Positions 47,129 to 59,450 of a DNA stretch of 64,000 bases are shown here, in pieces (within the stretch, counting starts at the first letter, position 1; every line of letters begins with the position of its first letter). This DNA is from Euphrasia confusa (Eukaryota; Streptophyta; Magnoliopsida; Lamiales; Orobanchaceae): contig OX940956.1 of NCBI GenBank assembly GCA_954870475.1, positions 16,188,844 to 16,252,843 of the forward strand, read 5' to 3'. The translations under genes were made by a program, and so were the position numbers. Under the pieces are notes generated by a model, which did not search any database, was not told the origin of the DNA, and saw nothing but the letters and a program-made list of their open reading frames with translations.

Positions 47129-48778
47129 TGTTGGAGTAGTATACTTAATGTCTAGATTTGAGTATTCTGAACTCCTTGTACACTATCATTTATCTATTGA
47201 AATAAACATTCATTTGCTTTTAATTAATTGTTAATTAAATATATGCAAATTATAGTCCTAGATTATATACGTTGTAGTTAGTATGGTGTGCGCCGTCACA
47301 CAGAAGATCATACTATCGGTTACTCGTATTTAATCGAACAGTTGCTCACGACCTAGATGGACACGGACCAAACCATCGGTATAGTCGTTGTGTGAGAGAG
47401 AAAATAATTTGTCTTGATTATTTTATCACACTTGTACACTTGGTGTATTGAGCGGATCGCTTGAGACTTATCAATTATGATTGCTCTGTGATAATTGATT
47501 TAAGTCTAGGAGTATTTTATTCTTAATCTCTGAAACAATTGCGGGTGTGTATATTTAATATAAGTGACTTTGATTTTCCAAAGGAATTAACCGATTTAAT
47601 TATTGGGTTAATTACCGGTTGAGTTGGGTCACTATATTTTATATATGGCCTGCCGTGAATTCTTGAAGGGACAGTGTATCCCGGAAGGATTGATAATATC
47701 CCCGAGATGAGCTCATAAGAATTTATTATGTAAACCTCGCGAGTGGATTTGTTCCCGCATAATAAATAAGGTTGAGTGGTACTATTCTCGGATATAAGAG
47801 ATGAATAAATTTATCAAGCAATAAATAAATTTTATTCATGGATATTTAAATCTTAAATACACGGAATAAATAATACTAACCGGAGAAATATTATTTGATA
47901 TAATATGGTTTAATATTGGGAGTGCAATTAATTTATATAGTGGAAAATAAATTAATTAATATTGATAAGGATTAATAGATTTGGGCTGGGCTCAATTTAA
48001 TCATCAATATTGGAAGCCCAATATTCCACCTCCTTTAGATCCCCTACGTAGTCTATAAAAGCACTACATGGCCTTCATAAATCATAAGACAAGAATATCA
48101 ATATTTGATAGTTCTAGAGAGTTGAAGGAGATCCATAGGAGTTCGATAGATCGTCGCCCACCCGACGTTCAAACGGAGTGCAAGGAATACGTGGGAAGAT
48201 TCAAAGGTGTTTGATTTCATTTCTCCGAACAACGAATCGAAGGTATAATATCTAAACATCCTTGATATTATTTTGTTTTGGATTTATCGAGAATACCGTA
48301 GAACGAAGATCCGAAAATCGAAGCCCGGATTAGAGGACGAACGCGTGGTGGCGATCTAGGATCGCCGGACCACGGCGATCGACCCTAGGGTTTCGGGAAG
48401 GGGGCGAGAGGGGCGAACCCTCGGCTGGGCCGAGGGCTAGCGATCGATCCTTGCGATCGATCGCTGGAGCGCGGGCTGGTGCCGCGCTCCACCCCACCAC
48501 GCCGGTGGGGCCCTCCAGGCGGCGGCGAGTCGCCGGACTCGCCGCGGGGGCTGCTGGGCAGCCCCACCCCGATCGATCGCCCATGTGCGATCGGTCCTTC
48601 GATCGCGCGAGCCCCGCGGATGGGGGCTCGGGCTGGGCGTGCGCGCGGCTTCGGCCGCGTCGTGCGTTCGGCTCGTGCTCCGGCGCGTTCGTCGGCGTTC
48701 GTGTGATCTCCGGCAAAGGGTTTGATCGGGTTATTGGTTTCCGCATATTTTAATAGCCCGGGATATCAAATTCCAACA
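47129..48778 (+). repeat. 3' LTR of copia B
   Basis: 1,650 bases, preceded by AAGTGGGAGAA. Collinear with the 5' LTR. Confidence 0.95.
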
Positions 48779-48783
48779 GCCAT

Positions 48784-50495
48784 AACGAGGAGAAGCTCAA
48801 GCCCTTTCATCGCGAAGAATGGTGAACATACATCACGTCATGCCCATGACGATAACTAAGACGCTGACCAGGAGGCAACCTGGTATCTTTTGTAAAGTAT
48901 TTTAGTTTTCTTTTCTTTTCCTTTATTTTGAATAAAATCGAATAGAGAACTTTGACTTATCTGAATCCAAAAGGAGAAAGGGTTTGTTTGTTTTTTGATG
49001 TGCAGGTCAAGGAGGGCATAAAGGTAGCTGCTTGAGCATACCGCAAGGCTACTTGGTCTACTTTCAGCAGTTTACGCTAGAAGATGGACGAGTTCCATGA
49101 AGTTGCAAGGATGACCACTGGAGAGTAGTCAAGGTCAGTGTAGGCGTGCCCAAGTTACTGACTGAGGGCGTAGTCTTAAGGCATCAGGGCAACATGCAAA
49201 GATGACCTCACGAAGCTGCTGAAATCATTAATGGTCAACTTCACCTATGCTCAATTCAGGTTTTACCTTGACTTTACCTCCTCCTCACTTGCCCTCCCAC
49301 TTGTTTTTATTTTATTTCTTTGCCTTCTCTTTTCTTTCGAGTCAAGGGTTGATCTTTTCATTGACACACTTTGCCCAAGGCAAAGTGTGTGAGTAGAGAG
49401 GTGCGCCAACGCCGTTTGGAGTCGAAGTCTGTGTCAAGGGAAGTCCCTGCCCAATCTAATTACTATTTCACCCACTTTGCCGGAGGCAAAGTGTGTGAGT
49501 GAAAGAACGGGTAGGAGCAACCCCTGTCCTTGGTCGTGTCGTATGCTTGATGAATATACTTGGTCAATTTGAACAGATTTTCAAAATTATTAGTCTATGC
49601 ATGAGAATTGGGACGATGGAACTGCAATTAGGTAGCCGTGAGATTTGAGCCAACGTTATGAATATATTTCTTTCTTGAGAGTTTGTTTGGAATGCCGTAA
49701 TGCTGAGGTTTGCCTTATTTTTACTTGTGTGATTTAAAGTTGAGTTAAGGTATTATATGACTTAGGCAATTTTTTTTTATTCTTGTCTATAAATAAAGAA
49801 GACCTTTGATAGCTCCTTGAGCCTAGCCTGTTCTTTGATCACCTGGGAGACACTCTGACCAACATGAAAACATGCCCGAGTACATAAAAGGGGCAAGTCA
49901 GAAATAATGTCTTCAGCAAAAAAAAAAAAAAAAAAGAACTTGCCAATTGCAGCAAGCAAATCCTGCGAACTGGTTGGTCAAGTTAAAAAAAAAAAAAAAA
50001 AAAAAAACTCCAGAATAAACGGGGTGTGCTTAGGCCCGTAAGAAGGGGAGTGAATTAGAGGTAGAAAAAAGTTGCGAAATAAAATAAGCAACACTTCCTA
50101 CGGTCAACATGAAGATATGCCCAATACAGCCTACACAAACACCCTAAAAAGTCCTGATGATATGCCCAGCTCAACTAAGAATTGTCATAGGTCAGAAATT
50201 GGTCAAGCCCAAGGCAAAGCGCATAACAAAACAGAATTGAGTGATACACTACCCATACACTGAAAGAGAGAAACACTTAGGGAGAGAACCAAAAATCCTA
50301 TTGCAGTGTCTTCACTATTTTGTATGCATCCCCTGTATTATGATTTTGACTATCTATTTACTTGATCAATGTTGTATTGTGAAAAGCATGCTAGTATCTT
50401 CTTTTTATTTCTTTCCCTCCCTCCCTTGTTTTCTACTTGAGCACCGCGAGTCATACCACACGCTTGAGGACAAGCGTAATTAAAGTGTGTGCGTG
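48784..50495 (+). mobile_element. T internal copy 2, 3' part
   Basis: Continues from the B insertion with NEEKLKPFHREEW-type codons (possible integrase C-terminus relic) and then non-coding DNA collinear with 34203-35905. It has hairpins at 49365-49389 and 49473-49493 (loop GGA in place of AGA), poly-A runs at about 49919 and 49986, and TTGAGGACAAGCG before the right LTR. Confidence 0.88.
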
Positions 50496-52286
50496 TGATG
50501 AGCCATATTTTTTGGCTCATTTTTAGTTCTTTTGAGTCAAGTTAATCGAGTCTTTTTAGTTGTTTTCACCTTGCTTGTGTCTGGGAGGGCACATTTGGAG
50601 TCTATGGTCAAGTTATGCAGGTGAAACGTGAAAAGACGAACATTTGGAAAGAAATCGTCGCATTGAGCAAGTATGCTGGTTGAGCAAGTTAGCCTGACAC
50701 GAACACCCATGTCATATTGGCCAAAGTCAGGAAGTGACCAAGACCGAAGCTTGACCAAGTACCGCACGAAGTAAAGAAGTTGGACAGAGATCGGAGTTGA
50801 CCAGAGATGGAAGTTGAGCAAGTAGTGTACGGAGAGTCCTGTGAACAATGGAGTCCTCAAAGGCGACCAGATTCAGAAAAGTATCAAAGTTGGACTCTAT
50901 CCAACGTTAGAGTCATTGTCCAACACGTCTCTACATCAATCAGAGTCCTATATATAAACGGAGTTGGTCAAGGACGCGGCAGGATCCTTATTTTTAAGGA
51001 AAGGATAAGGAAAAAATCTTTTATTTCCTTATCTCAATTAAACTGATCAAGCCAGCGATTTTACTTGGAGCCCAAGACTCCTAGCATCTATAAATACACA
51101 TGAAGCCCTACAGATCACGTGGCTAAAAAAAAGGAGAAGAACGGCGAAGAGAGACGAAACCATATACACATCAGCCACCATACCAAAGAAGATTGGAGGA
51201 AGAAGAAGACGAGTTCTTGCCGGCTATCGCCTTCGGGCATAGCTGGGCAATTTCGATTTATTTCATGCTTTTATTTTCGTCTTTTAATTTCTGTTAATTC
51301 AAGACAATTTTTACTTTGATTTCTTAGTTTAATTACATCATGTTTTCTTTTTATTTTATTTTATTTATTTTAGCTTTGTTCATGCGTAGCTAGTTAATCT
51401 GTGCCTGGGCAACGTCTGAACTTGGTCGGCCTGATTTCTAAAATACTGAGAGGCTTTTGATTATAGCAACTAACTTAGTTTTATTCCCGATTCAACAGGG
51501 TAGTATCTAAAGGCATGTTAGGGACTTGGGCAACGTACAGTAGCCAGTAGGAATCCCTTTTCACCTAACACACATACGCGGATCAACGTGCCGGGAGACT
51601 GGGCGTCCGCATAGTATTACATGTTGCTGGAGATGTGGTCGTATGACTCGGGTCTGTCCGGGCATGCTATTGGCCATTTCGGGTTCGCTTAGAGATTAAG
51701 GCAGTTTGGTCAACTTAGGCTCATGTCGGCTAACATAGTGTCGAATTGATCAATACTAGAAGTTTTGCATAGAGAGATCTAGTAAGACTTTAAACTGAAA
51801 GAGTGAATAAGGGTTGGGGTATTTTCGTGCGTGACATCATAGGGGCGTTTATACTTTAATTGGACAACCTATAACCGAAAGATAAAGCTGTTAGACAAAA
51901 TCTTATGTGCCGATGAACAGTAGAAACTTGATCAGGTAGACAAGGTGACAACTGTGCCCAAATGCTCTGTTTTACAGTTTGGTCGAGTTCAGTAGTTGAG
52001 TAGTTTATTTTCATTATTGGTCAAGTTCCGTAGCTGAGTATTTTATTTCTTGCTTTTTATTTTTAGTTGCTCTTATTATTTGTTTTTAGTTATTTTAGTT
52101 GTTCGGTTATTCACTCCAAAACACTTTCTAAAATCGTGACAACCCACATTGGGCAACGCCGTGAGAAAATAACAATAAACTCCTCGTGGGATCGACACCT
52201 AATACTTACCACTAATACTTGTTGTTGGTGAAAAGCTTTAGGTTCTTATAAATTTATTTTGCGCTACTCAAACGACGGTAGCGTCA
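50496..52286 (+). repeat. Right LTR of T
   Basis: 1,791 bases, TGATGAGCC...GTAGCGTCA, directly followed by the target repeat GTATC. TATA box at 51089-51096. Confidence 0.93.
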
Positions 52287-52291
52287 GTATC

Positions 52292-52576
52292 CTCATCGCT
52301 TCTTGTCTAGCTGCCTATGTCATGTCTAAACCCCAACTTGAGTTTGAACATGATATCATAATCAGTGGTCATTGCATAAGCATTTTCCCACTTCTTAAAA
52401 TCAGTCCTTTCCTCATCAGTTGAGACATTAATAGGCTCGTGAGGACAAAGCTCACTGAGTACAAACTTGTACTCTTCAACAGTTTGGGCAATGTCCAGAT
52501 TTCTATTCCAATCATTACATTTAGGGACCAGTGAGTTAATATCCTTACGTATCACATAAAGTGGGTTCAAGGCCAT
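52292..52576 (-). pseudogene. Copia A gag N-terminus
   Basis: Minus-strand frame beginning MALNPLYVIRKDINSLVPKC, followed by WNRNLDIAQTVEEYKFVLSE and KKWENAYAMT, as in plant copia gag (UBN2-type). It is interrupted by T. The gag block that B lacks is present here, so B has the derived deletion. Confidence 0.85.
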
Positions 52577-52688
52577 TTTCTAATCTATGAGCACATATAA
52601 CAACAAACAATTGATTTAATCTCCGATATTATCTCCCTCAAATAATATCATTAAATCACTAATCACATCTAAAATCCCATCAGATATG

Positions 52689-52983
52689 GCAAGCCACGAT
52701 AGTGTGGACGTTTACCTATCCAAATGATTTAGTAATTAGATTTGCTTCGGTCGTACATCATCAATAGCGTTACTTCGATGGGAAGGATACTATGAAGCGT
52801 ACCTAAGTGTTAACCATTACTCAGTACTAAGAAGATTGTTTGGGATACGCATATTCACCGAAAGCCACGATAGTGTGGACGTTTACGTTAACATACGCTC
52901 CTTTACTCCCTTCTATAACTGTCTACATCAGTTAATCCAAAATCCCATTCAGTGCAGCATGCCACGATAGTGTGGACGTTTAC
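52689..52983 (-). repeat. Three leader hairpin motifs in copia A
   Basis: Copies at 52689-52715, 52860-52886 and 52957-52983, core (minus sense) CCACACTATCGTGG as in B; the flanks vary slightly (GCATGCC and GAAAGCC in place of GCAAGCC). Spacing mirrors B. Confidence 0.9.
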
Positions 52984-53654
52984 TAAACCAAAATATTTTC
53001 ATAAGTGACATCCAAATACTTGAATCATTCGATTTTTTGTAAATCAGGACGCGGAGAATCATAAGTGAAACTCGAAGTTTCTAACCAGTGATTCACCATG
53101 CGAACAACCCTATCTCTCATAAAATGAGGGAGCCGAGCAGACAATCGATCCATTTCAAAAAATGGTACGAAGGTCTCTAATTTGTGTCATCCACGTGACC
53201 AAGTGGCTTTGGCTCCATTCCACTTCCCGGGGTGAGAATGAGTCGACTTGAAATCAGTTTCAGAAAGACAAATTAGGCATTGTTTGATAAACTCAATCAA
53301 TGTTTCTCGTAAGAGAAATTACAAGAATTCTCCTCCAATGACTTGTCTATACGAACTTCGAAAGTCCATAAAAGTCACCAAGAGAACATCAATGGAGACC
53401 ATGGGATTGTTTCCAATCCCTCTCCCACTTAGCTTTTTATAACAAAGGGATAAGCTATCTAATGCATAAATAAAATACACATAAGCATAATCACAGACAT
53501 ACATTTCATGCAAGTACGTACACAAATAATCAAATAATTGCTTAAGTAAAATTATTTCTCGACTATTCGTACCTTAATGAATTCCTGCATGCTTGTCTTG
53601 ACTCTTCATTCTACGTCTTGAATATTTTGCCGAGCGACGGAAAAATTCTTTGAT

Positions 53655-54140
53655 TTTCATATTTAATTTAATTTTAAATAAAATCCAAATTCCAATTCAA
53701 AATAAATTTGAATCAATCTAATGATTTTAAATAAAATACTCCAATTAAATAAAATCAATTCCATTGATTTCCATATTTAATTCTATTTTAAATAAAATCC
53801 AAGATTTCCAATTCAAAATAAATTTGAATTAATCTAATGATTTTAAATAAAATACTTAAATTAAATAAAATCAATTTTATTAAAAAATATTGATTTCCAT
53901 ATTTAATTCTATTTTAAATAAAATCCAAGATTTTCCAATTCAAAATAAATTTTGAATTAATCTAATGATTTTAAATAAAATACTTAAATTAAATAAAATC
54001 AATTTTATTAAAATCCATTGATTTATATATTTAATTCTATTCTAAATAAAATCCAAAATTTTCCAATTCAAAATAAATTTTGAATTAATCTAATGATTTT
54101 AAATAAAATACTTAAATTAAATAAAATCAATATTTTAATA
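53655..54140 (-). repeat. AT-rich tandem repeat in the copia A leader
   Basis: Four copies of a 113-126-base unit with TTTTAAATAAAATCC, CCAATTCAAAATAAA and AATCTAATGATTTTAAATAA, starting near 53659, 53772, 53898 and 54018. B has related but non-repeated sequence at about 42400-42480. Confidence 0.8.
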
Positions 54141-54359
54141 ATTTCTCAATACTATTTAAATTAGATGTCAAGAATCCTAATCAAAATCGAATTTTGATTC
54201 TTCTTAAGACTTCTAATCTAAGTATAGGATATCTAAAGAAACTAGGATTTTCTTTCCTAATTTCAATCTCCATCTAATTCTATTATTTAATTCCATAATT
54301 AAGAAATCTAATCAAAATATAATTTGAATTAATTCCAAAATTAAATTAAATAAAATTAG

Positions 54360-55261
54360 AAAGATTAAATTATTTCCGGAAAGATCGGATTATCCGGGAA
54401 GAACAAAAAACGAGACCCTCTCGAATCAAAGATTCGTGCCCTATCGAACCATGCACATCACATGCATATCGACCCATTAATTAATCAGCTCATGTATATC
54501 CAGCATGCATAGACCATGCAATACATGGCTCCAATTAATTCATGCGGTTCACGAACATGCATGCCCACCAAATTCACATGGTGTCGTCCGTCAACAAAAA
54601 ACATGTCGGCCGACACCCTTTGCAAATTACAGCAGCAGTGCGCAAAAAAGAATCGATCGTCTTCTTCGACGAGTGTGTGCACGAGCCCGATCGATTTCCG
54701 GCATGGCGTCTCCTCCGACGACACACGCCATCAACCTCGTCACAGTCCACGCACGAGCAGCCCGCGATCAAGTCGAGCGAAACGCCCTTCAATTGATCGC
54801 GCCGGCGCTCGCCTGGACCTTCGCCGGAGCGAGCAGCTGCAACACGCCGGACTTCCGGCGAACCATCCCATGATGGTGAACGCCAAGTCGACGAGCCCAT
54901 GTGCCCAGCCGCTGCCTCCAAAGCCGAAGCCGCCCGCGATGCCGCCAATCGTGACCTTCGAACGCAGCCGTCGGCATGCCCAGCCACGTTTAGGTCACGC
55001 CCAGCAGGCCGCACAGCCCGTGCCTCCAGCCACCTCCCCGGCAGCCCGCTCCGAGCGTACGTTCGATCTCCTCCGGTTCGATTATTCCGAAAACCCTCGA
55101 TTTTTAATATTTAATTTTTTCGACAAACACGATTCACACAAGAGAGAAAATCATAGACGTAGAACAATATATATAGCACAATAATTTAATAAATTAAATT
55201 AATCTATAGCCATAAACAACGACAATCGATTATCGAAACAATTAACGAAAAAACGTAACCG
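54360..55261 (-). other. Copia A leader, GC-rich part
   Basis: Between the AT-rich repeat and the primer site. Overlapping open frames occur on both strands (for example 54574-55014 minus) but with no known domain and no conservation in B's leader. Treated as untranslated. Confidence 0.5.
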
Positions 55262-55278
55262 TACGCTCTGTTACCAAT
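55262..55278 (-). promoter_or_regulatory. Primer binding site of copia A
   Basis: Minus-sense TTGGTAACAGAGC follows the LTR end; one change from the initiator-Met site TTGGTATCAGAGC. Confidence 0.8.
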
Positions 55279-56763
55279 TGTTGGAAATCGATCACCCGGA
55301 ATCGTCGTAGAACCGACTCCGATCGACGTCCCGGAAACCACGACGGAACAGCCCGGAGCCACCGCCCGAGGAGCGCCCGATCGAGCCCTAGCCGCGGCGA
55401 AGCCGCGACATGTCGATCGCTCCCCGCGGGGCGATCGCCCGCCGCCTAGGCGGGCTGTGGGCTGCCCAGCCGAGCTCCACGCGGCGATTCATCCGCCGGG
55501 AACCACCAGCCGGCCGGCGGTCCGGCGATCCTCGATCGCCACCGCCCCGGTTGGTCCCGGTCCGAATCTCCGACTTTCGGATCTTGTTTTTCGATAATAT
55601 TTCAATAAATATTAATTAAATAGCGGAAATATTTAATTCACCTTTCGATTCGTTGTGCGGAGAAACGAGATCTTATTGAAGACCTTGAGACCTTCCCACG
55701 TATTCCTTGCACTCGTTCGAACGTCGAGTGGGCGACGATCCTCCGAATTCTATGGATCTCCTTCTCTACTTTCTCTCTCTAGAATTGTGTTCTTCAAGTT
55801 TTTGAGAATAGAGAAGACCATGTAGTGCTTTTATAGGCTACGTAGGGGATCTTAAGGATGTGGAATATTGGGCTTCCAATAATAGTGATTAAATTGAGCC
55901 CAAGCCCAAATCTATTAATCCTTACTATTATTAATTATATATTAATTCCACTATATAAATATAATTGCACTCCCAATATTATACCATATTATATCAAATA
56001 ATATTCTCCGGTAGTATTATTTATTCCGCATGTTTAAGATATAAATGTCCATGAATAAATTATATTAATTGCTAATATTATTTATGCATCTCTTATAATT
56101 CCGAGAATAGTACCACTCAACTTTATTATCATGCGGATCAAATCCACTTGCAAGGTTTACATGATAATCCTTATGAGCTCATCTCAGAGACATTATCAAC
56201 CCTTTCGAGGACATGCTTTCCCGTCAAGAATTCACAGCATGTCATACACAAAATACAGTGACCCAACTTTGCCGGTAATTGACCCAATATACTAACCGGT
56301 CAATTCCTTTGGAAAATCAAAGTCACTAATATTAAATGCACACACCCGCAATAATATCAGGGATTAAGAATAAAATACACTGAGACTTGAATCGATTATC
56401 TAAGGCAATCCTAATCGATAAATCTCAAGCGATCCGCCCAATACACCAAGTGTACAAGTATGATAAAATAATCAAGACCAATTATTTTCTCACTCATACA
56501 ACGACTATACCGATGGATTGGTCCTTGTCCATCTAGGTCGTGAGCAACTGTTCGATTATATACGAGTAACCGATAGTATGATCTTCCGTGTGACGACGCA
56601 CACCATACTAACTAGAACGTATATAATCTAGGACTATAATTTGCATATATTTAATTATAAATAATTAAACGCAAATAATTGTTTATTTAATTAAATAGAT
56701 TAATGGGAATGGATCGGGATTTCATATCACTTAAATCTAGACATTAAGTATACAACTCCAACA
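55279..56763 (-). repeat. 5' LTR of copia A
   Basis: 1,485 bases, minus-sense TGTTGGAGTTG...GATTTCCAACA, next to the target repeat GTTCC. It shares the first kilobase layout with the B LTR (same TATA region) but has a different GC-rich end. Confidence 0.9.
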
Positions 56764-56768
56764 GTTCC

Positions 56769-57135
56769 ATCATCCCTATTTCATGCATCTTAACTATAAA
56801 GTTTGAGTTGCTGTATATATGTTTGCCCATAGTGATCACAAAATTATGCTGACTCGATTAGTAACAGGGGTTTGCCCTTTCCCTTCCCCCCCTCACACAC
56901 TTTGCCTTGGAAAATTGTGCAAAAGTAATAAGATTGGTAGGGGCTACCCACGACCAGACTATGACTCTAAAATTTTGGCGCACTTGCCCCCTCACACACT
57001 TTGCCCTGGAAAGTGTGTCAGCAGGGAGATCGACCTAGTCACCCGAGTCAAAGTGACTCGAACTGACTCAACAGGAAAACAAAACAATAAATAAATAAAA
57101 TAACAATAATAGTAAGAATAAAAACTAAAAACCTA
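56769..57135 (-). mobile_element. Gypsy E internal 3' region, second part
   Basis: Resumes E after copia A. Two degenerate hairpins CTCACACACTTTGCC at about 56890-56916 and 56989-57018 correspond to the hairpin pair in T. Confidence 0.65.
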
Positions 57136-57140
57136 CAAAG

Positions 57141-57657
57141 GCTGTTGATGGTATGGACTGTAACACTTTGATTCAGATTTTCAGAAACCGGCAATCTAAT
57201 GAGAAGGACTTCTTTGTTTGATTTTGAATTTGACAATGAAGGAAGATTGACTAGTTTCTTTTGGAGGGATGGTCGTATGAAGGAGGATTACCTGACTTTT
57301 GGTGATTTGGTGGTGCATGACACTACGTATCGGACAAACAAATACGGCATGATTTGCGCCCCTTTTGTCGGCATGAATCACAATGGCAATAATATCATGT
57401 TTTGTTGTGGCTTTATGGTTAATGAGAAGGTTGAGTCCTTTGAGTGGCTATTTTATACTTTCTGAGGTCGATGAATAATAAGCATCCTGTGACTATTATG
57501 ACTGATCAATGTCCTTCCATATCGGCTGCCATTTCTGTGATCTTTGGCAAATTATACAAAATTCTAAGAAGCATATCAGGGCTTTGAGAGAAAAAAACGA
57601 GTTCCTGTCCTTGTTCAATCATGTGCTCAAGGATGTTGATACAATTGCCGAATTCGA
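57141..57657 (+). pseudogene. FAR1/FRS-type MULE transposase fragment
   Basis: Frames across this interval give IQIFRNRQSNEKDFF, then FDNEGRLTSFFWRDGRM, FGDLVVHDTTYRTNKYGM, APFVGMNHNG and, after another shift, TIMTDQCPSISAAI: the DDE transposase core of the FAR1/FRS family (the first two catalytic Asp in DTTY and TDQ are visible). Shifts at about 57215 and 57465. It stops where the inverted copia arm begins. It may be a domesticated FRS gene relic or a MULE piece. Confidence 0.85.
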
Positions 57658-58881
57658 CCAAACATCAGCTTGAGTTTAAGCATGATATCATGATTAGTGG
57701 TTAATGCAAAAGCATTGTCCCACTTCTCAAAATCAGCTATTTCCTCATTAATTGAGACACTTGTAGGTTCAGGAGGACAAAACTCACTGAGCACATCATT
57801 GTACTCTTTAACGGTCTGGGTAATGTCTAGGTCTCTATTCCATCCAACACAATATGGAACCAGTGCATTGAATTCCTTGAGTATCAACGAAAGTGGATTC
57901 ATAGTTATTCTCTAAACCTATAAGCACATATAAACAAACAATCAATTTAATGCCGATATTATCTCCGTCAAATAATATCATTAAATTACTAATCACATCT
58001 AAAATCCCATCAGGTATGGAAAGCCACGTGGTGTGGACGTTTACCTACCCAAATGATTTAGCAATTAGATTTTCTTTGGTCATACCTCACTTATATCGTT
58101 ACTTTGTGGGGAAGGATACTATAACGCGTATCTAAGTGTATTACTCAGTACTAAGGTAAATAGTTTGGAATTGCAACATCACCGCAAGCCACGTGGTGTG
58201 GACGTTTACGACAACTCACAATCCTTCACAATCTCCTATAACTGTCTACATCAATTATTCCAAAATGCCATTTAATATAGCAAGCCACGTGGTGTGGACG
58301 TTTACTATACCAAAAGATTTTTATAATTGACTCCCAATTACTTGATCCATTTAATCTTGTAAATCAAGACGCGGAGAATCATAAGTGAAATTCGAAGTTT
58401 CTAACCAGTGATTCACCATGCGAACAACCCTATCTCTCATGAAATGAGGGAGCCGAGCAGTCAATCGATCCATTTCAAGAAATGGTACGAAGGTCTCTAA
58501 TTTGTGTCATCCACATGACCAAGTGGCTTTGGCTCCATTCCACCATTCCACTCCCCGGGGTGAGAATGAGTCGACTTGAAATCAGTTTCAGAAAGACAAA
58601 TTAGGCATTGTTTGATAAACTTAATCAATGTTTCTCGTAAAAGGAATTACAAGAATTCTCCTCCAATGACTCGTCTATACGAACTTCGAAAGCACATAAG
58701 AGTCACCAAGAGAACATTAATGGAGACCATGGGATTGTTTCCAATCCCTCTCCCACTTAGCTTTTTACAATAAATGGATACGCTATCTAATGCATAATTA
58801 AATACACATAAGCATGCATACATAAAATAAAGCACATAAGGTATTAACACATAGTCAAAATAATACTAGAATATTATTTTC
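57658..58881 (-). mobile_element. Copia arm C: inverted copy of leader and gag start
   Basis: Reverse complement of about 58883-60065. It holds gag (57902-57658, MNPLSLILKEFNALVPYC...), three leader motifs at 58019-58044, 58184-58209 and 58280-58305 with core CCACACCACGTGG, and ends at the palindrome centre at 58882. Confidence 0.92.
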
Positions 58882-59450
58882 GGAAAATAATATTCTAGTA
58901 TTATTTTGACTATGTGATAATATTCTATGTGCTTTATTTCATGTATGCATGCTTATGTGTATTTATTTATGCATTAGATAGCGTATCCTTTTGTTATAAA
59001 AAGCTAAGTGGGAGAGGGATTGGAAACAATCTCATGGTCTCCATTGCTGTTCTCTTGGTGACTTTTATGAGCTTTCGAAGTTCATATAGACAAGTTATTG
59101 GAGGAGAATTCTTGTAATTCCTTTTACGAGAAACATTGATTGAGTTTATCAAACAATGCCTAATTTGTCTTTCTGAAACTGATTTCAAGTCGACTCATTC
59201 TCACCCCGGGGAGTGGAATGGAGCCAAAGCCACTTGGTCATGTGGATGACACAAATTAGAGACCTTCGTACCATTTCTTGAAATGGATCGATTGTCTGCT
59301 CGGCTCCCTCATTTATGAGAGATAGGGTTGTTCGCATGGTGAATCACTGGTAAGAAACTTCGAGTTTCACTTATGATTCTCCGCGTCCTGATTTACAAAA
59401 ATCGAATGGATCAAGTAATTGAGAGTCAATTATAAAAGTCTCTTGGTGTA

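Larger units (their letters stand above)
39865..48778 (+). mobile_element. Copia retrotransposon B, nearly intact and youngest layer
   Basis: 8,914 bases with two LTRs of exactly 1,650 bases, target duplication GCCAT (39860-39864 and 48779-48783), initiator-Met primer site, leader, gag-pol and polypurine tract AAGTGGGAGAA before the 3' LTR. T internal copy 1 (34190-34206) shows the empty site. The LTRs differ at about two dozen positions by eye with no indels, so insertion is fairly recent. Pol type (MEAEYVAASEAAKE, DVKTAFLNG) suggests the Tork/Angela-like part of Ty1/copia. One frameshift in integrase and a shortened gag prevent full function. Confidence 0.95.
33466..52286 (+). mobile_element. 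Gypsy retrotransposon T (Athila/Tat-like), tandem LTR structure
   Basis: Flanked by the target duplication GTATC (33461-33465 and 52287-52291) inside copia A; D at about 60090-60130 shows the uninterrupted sequence. Layout: 27-base stub of a left LTR (33466-33492), internal copy 1 (33493-35905), LTR (35906-37694), internal copy 2 (37695-50495, containing the hAT MITE and copia B), right LTR (50496-52286). The primer site TGGCGCCGTTGCCGGGGA, which fits tRNA-Asp, and the gag type point to the Athila/Tat branch. No reverse transcriptase or integrase core remains, so it is non-autonomous. Confidence 0.9.
27938..56763 (-). mobile_element. Copia retrotransposon A (reverse), split by gypsy T
   Basis: Target duplication GTTCC flanks it (27933-27937 and 56764-56768) and the ends are TGTTGG...CCAACA. 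Its own DNA is 27938-33465 and 52292-56763; 33466-52286 plus one copy of GTATC is the T insertion. In minus sense: 5' LTR 56763-55279, primer site 55278-55262, leader, gag, decayed pol, 3' LTR (truncated). It shares disabling lesions with element D, notably a deletion across the reverse transcriptase core. Confidence 0.9.

Noticed and set aside
54574..55014. 146-residue frame in the copia A leader
   Set aside because: No known domain and not kept in the B leader; GC-rich composition explains the open frames.
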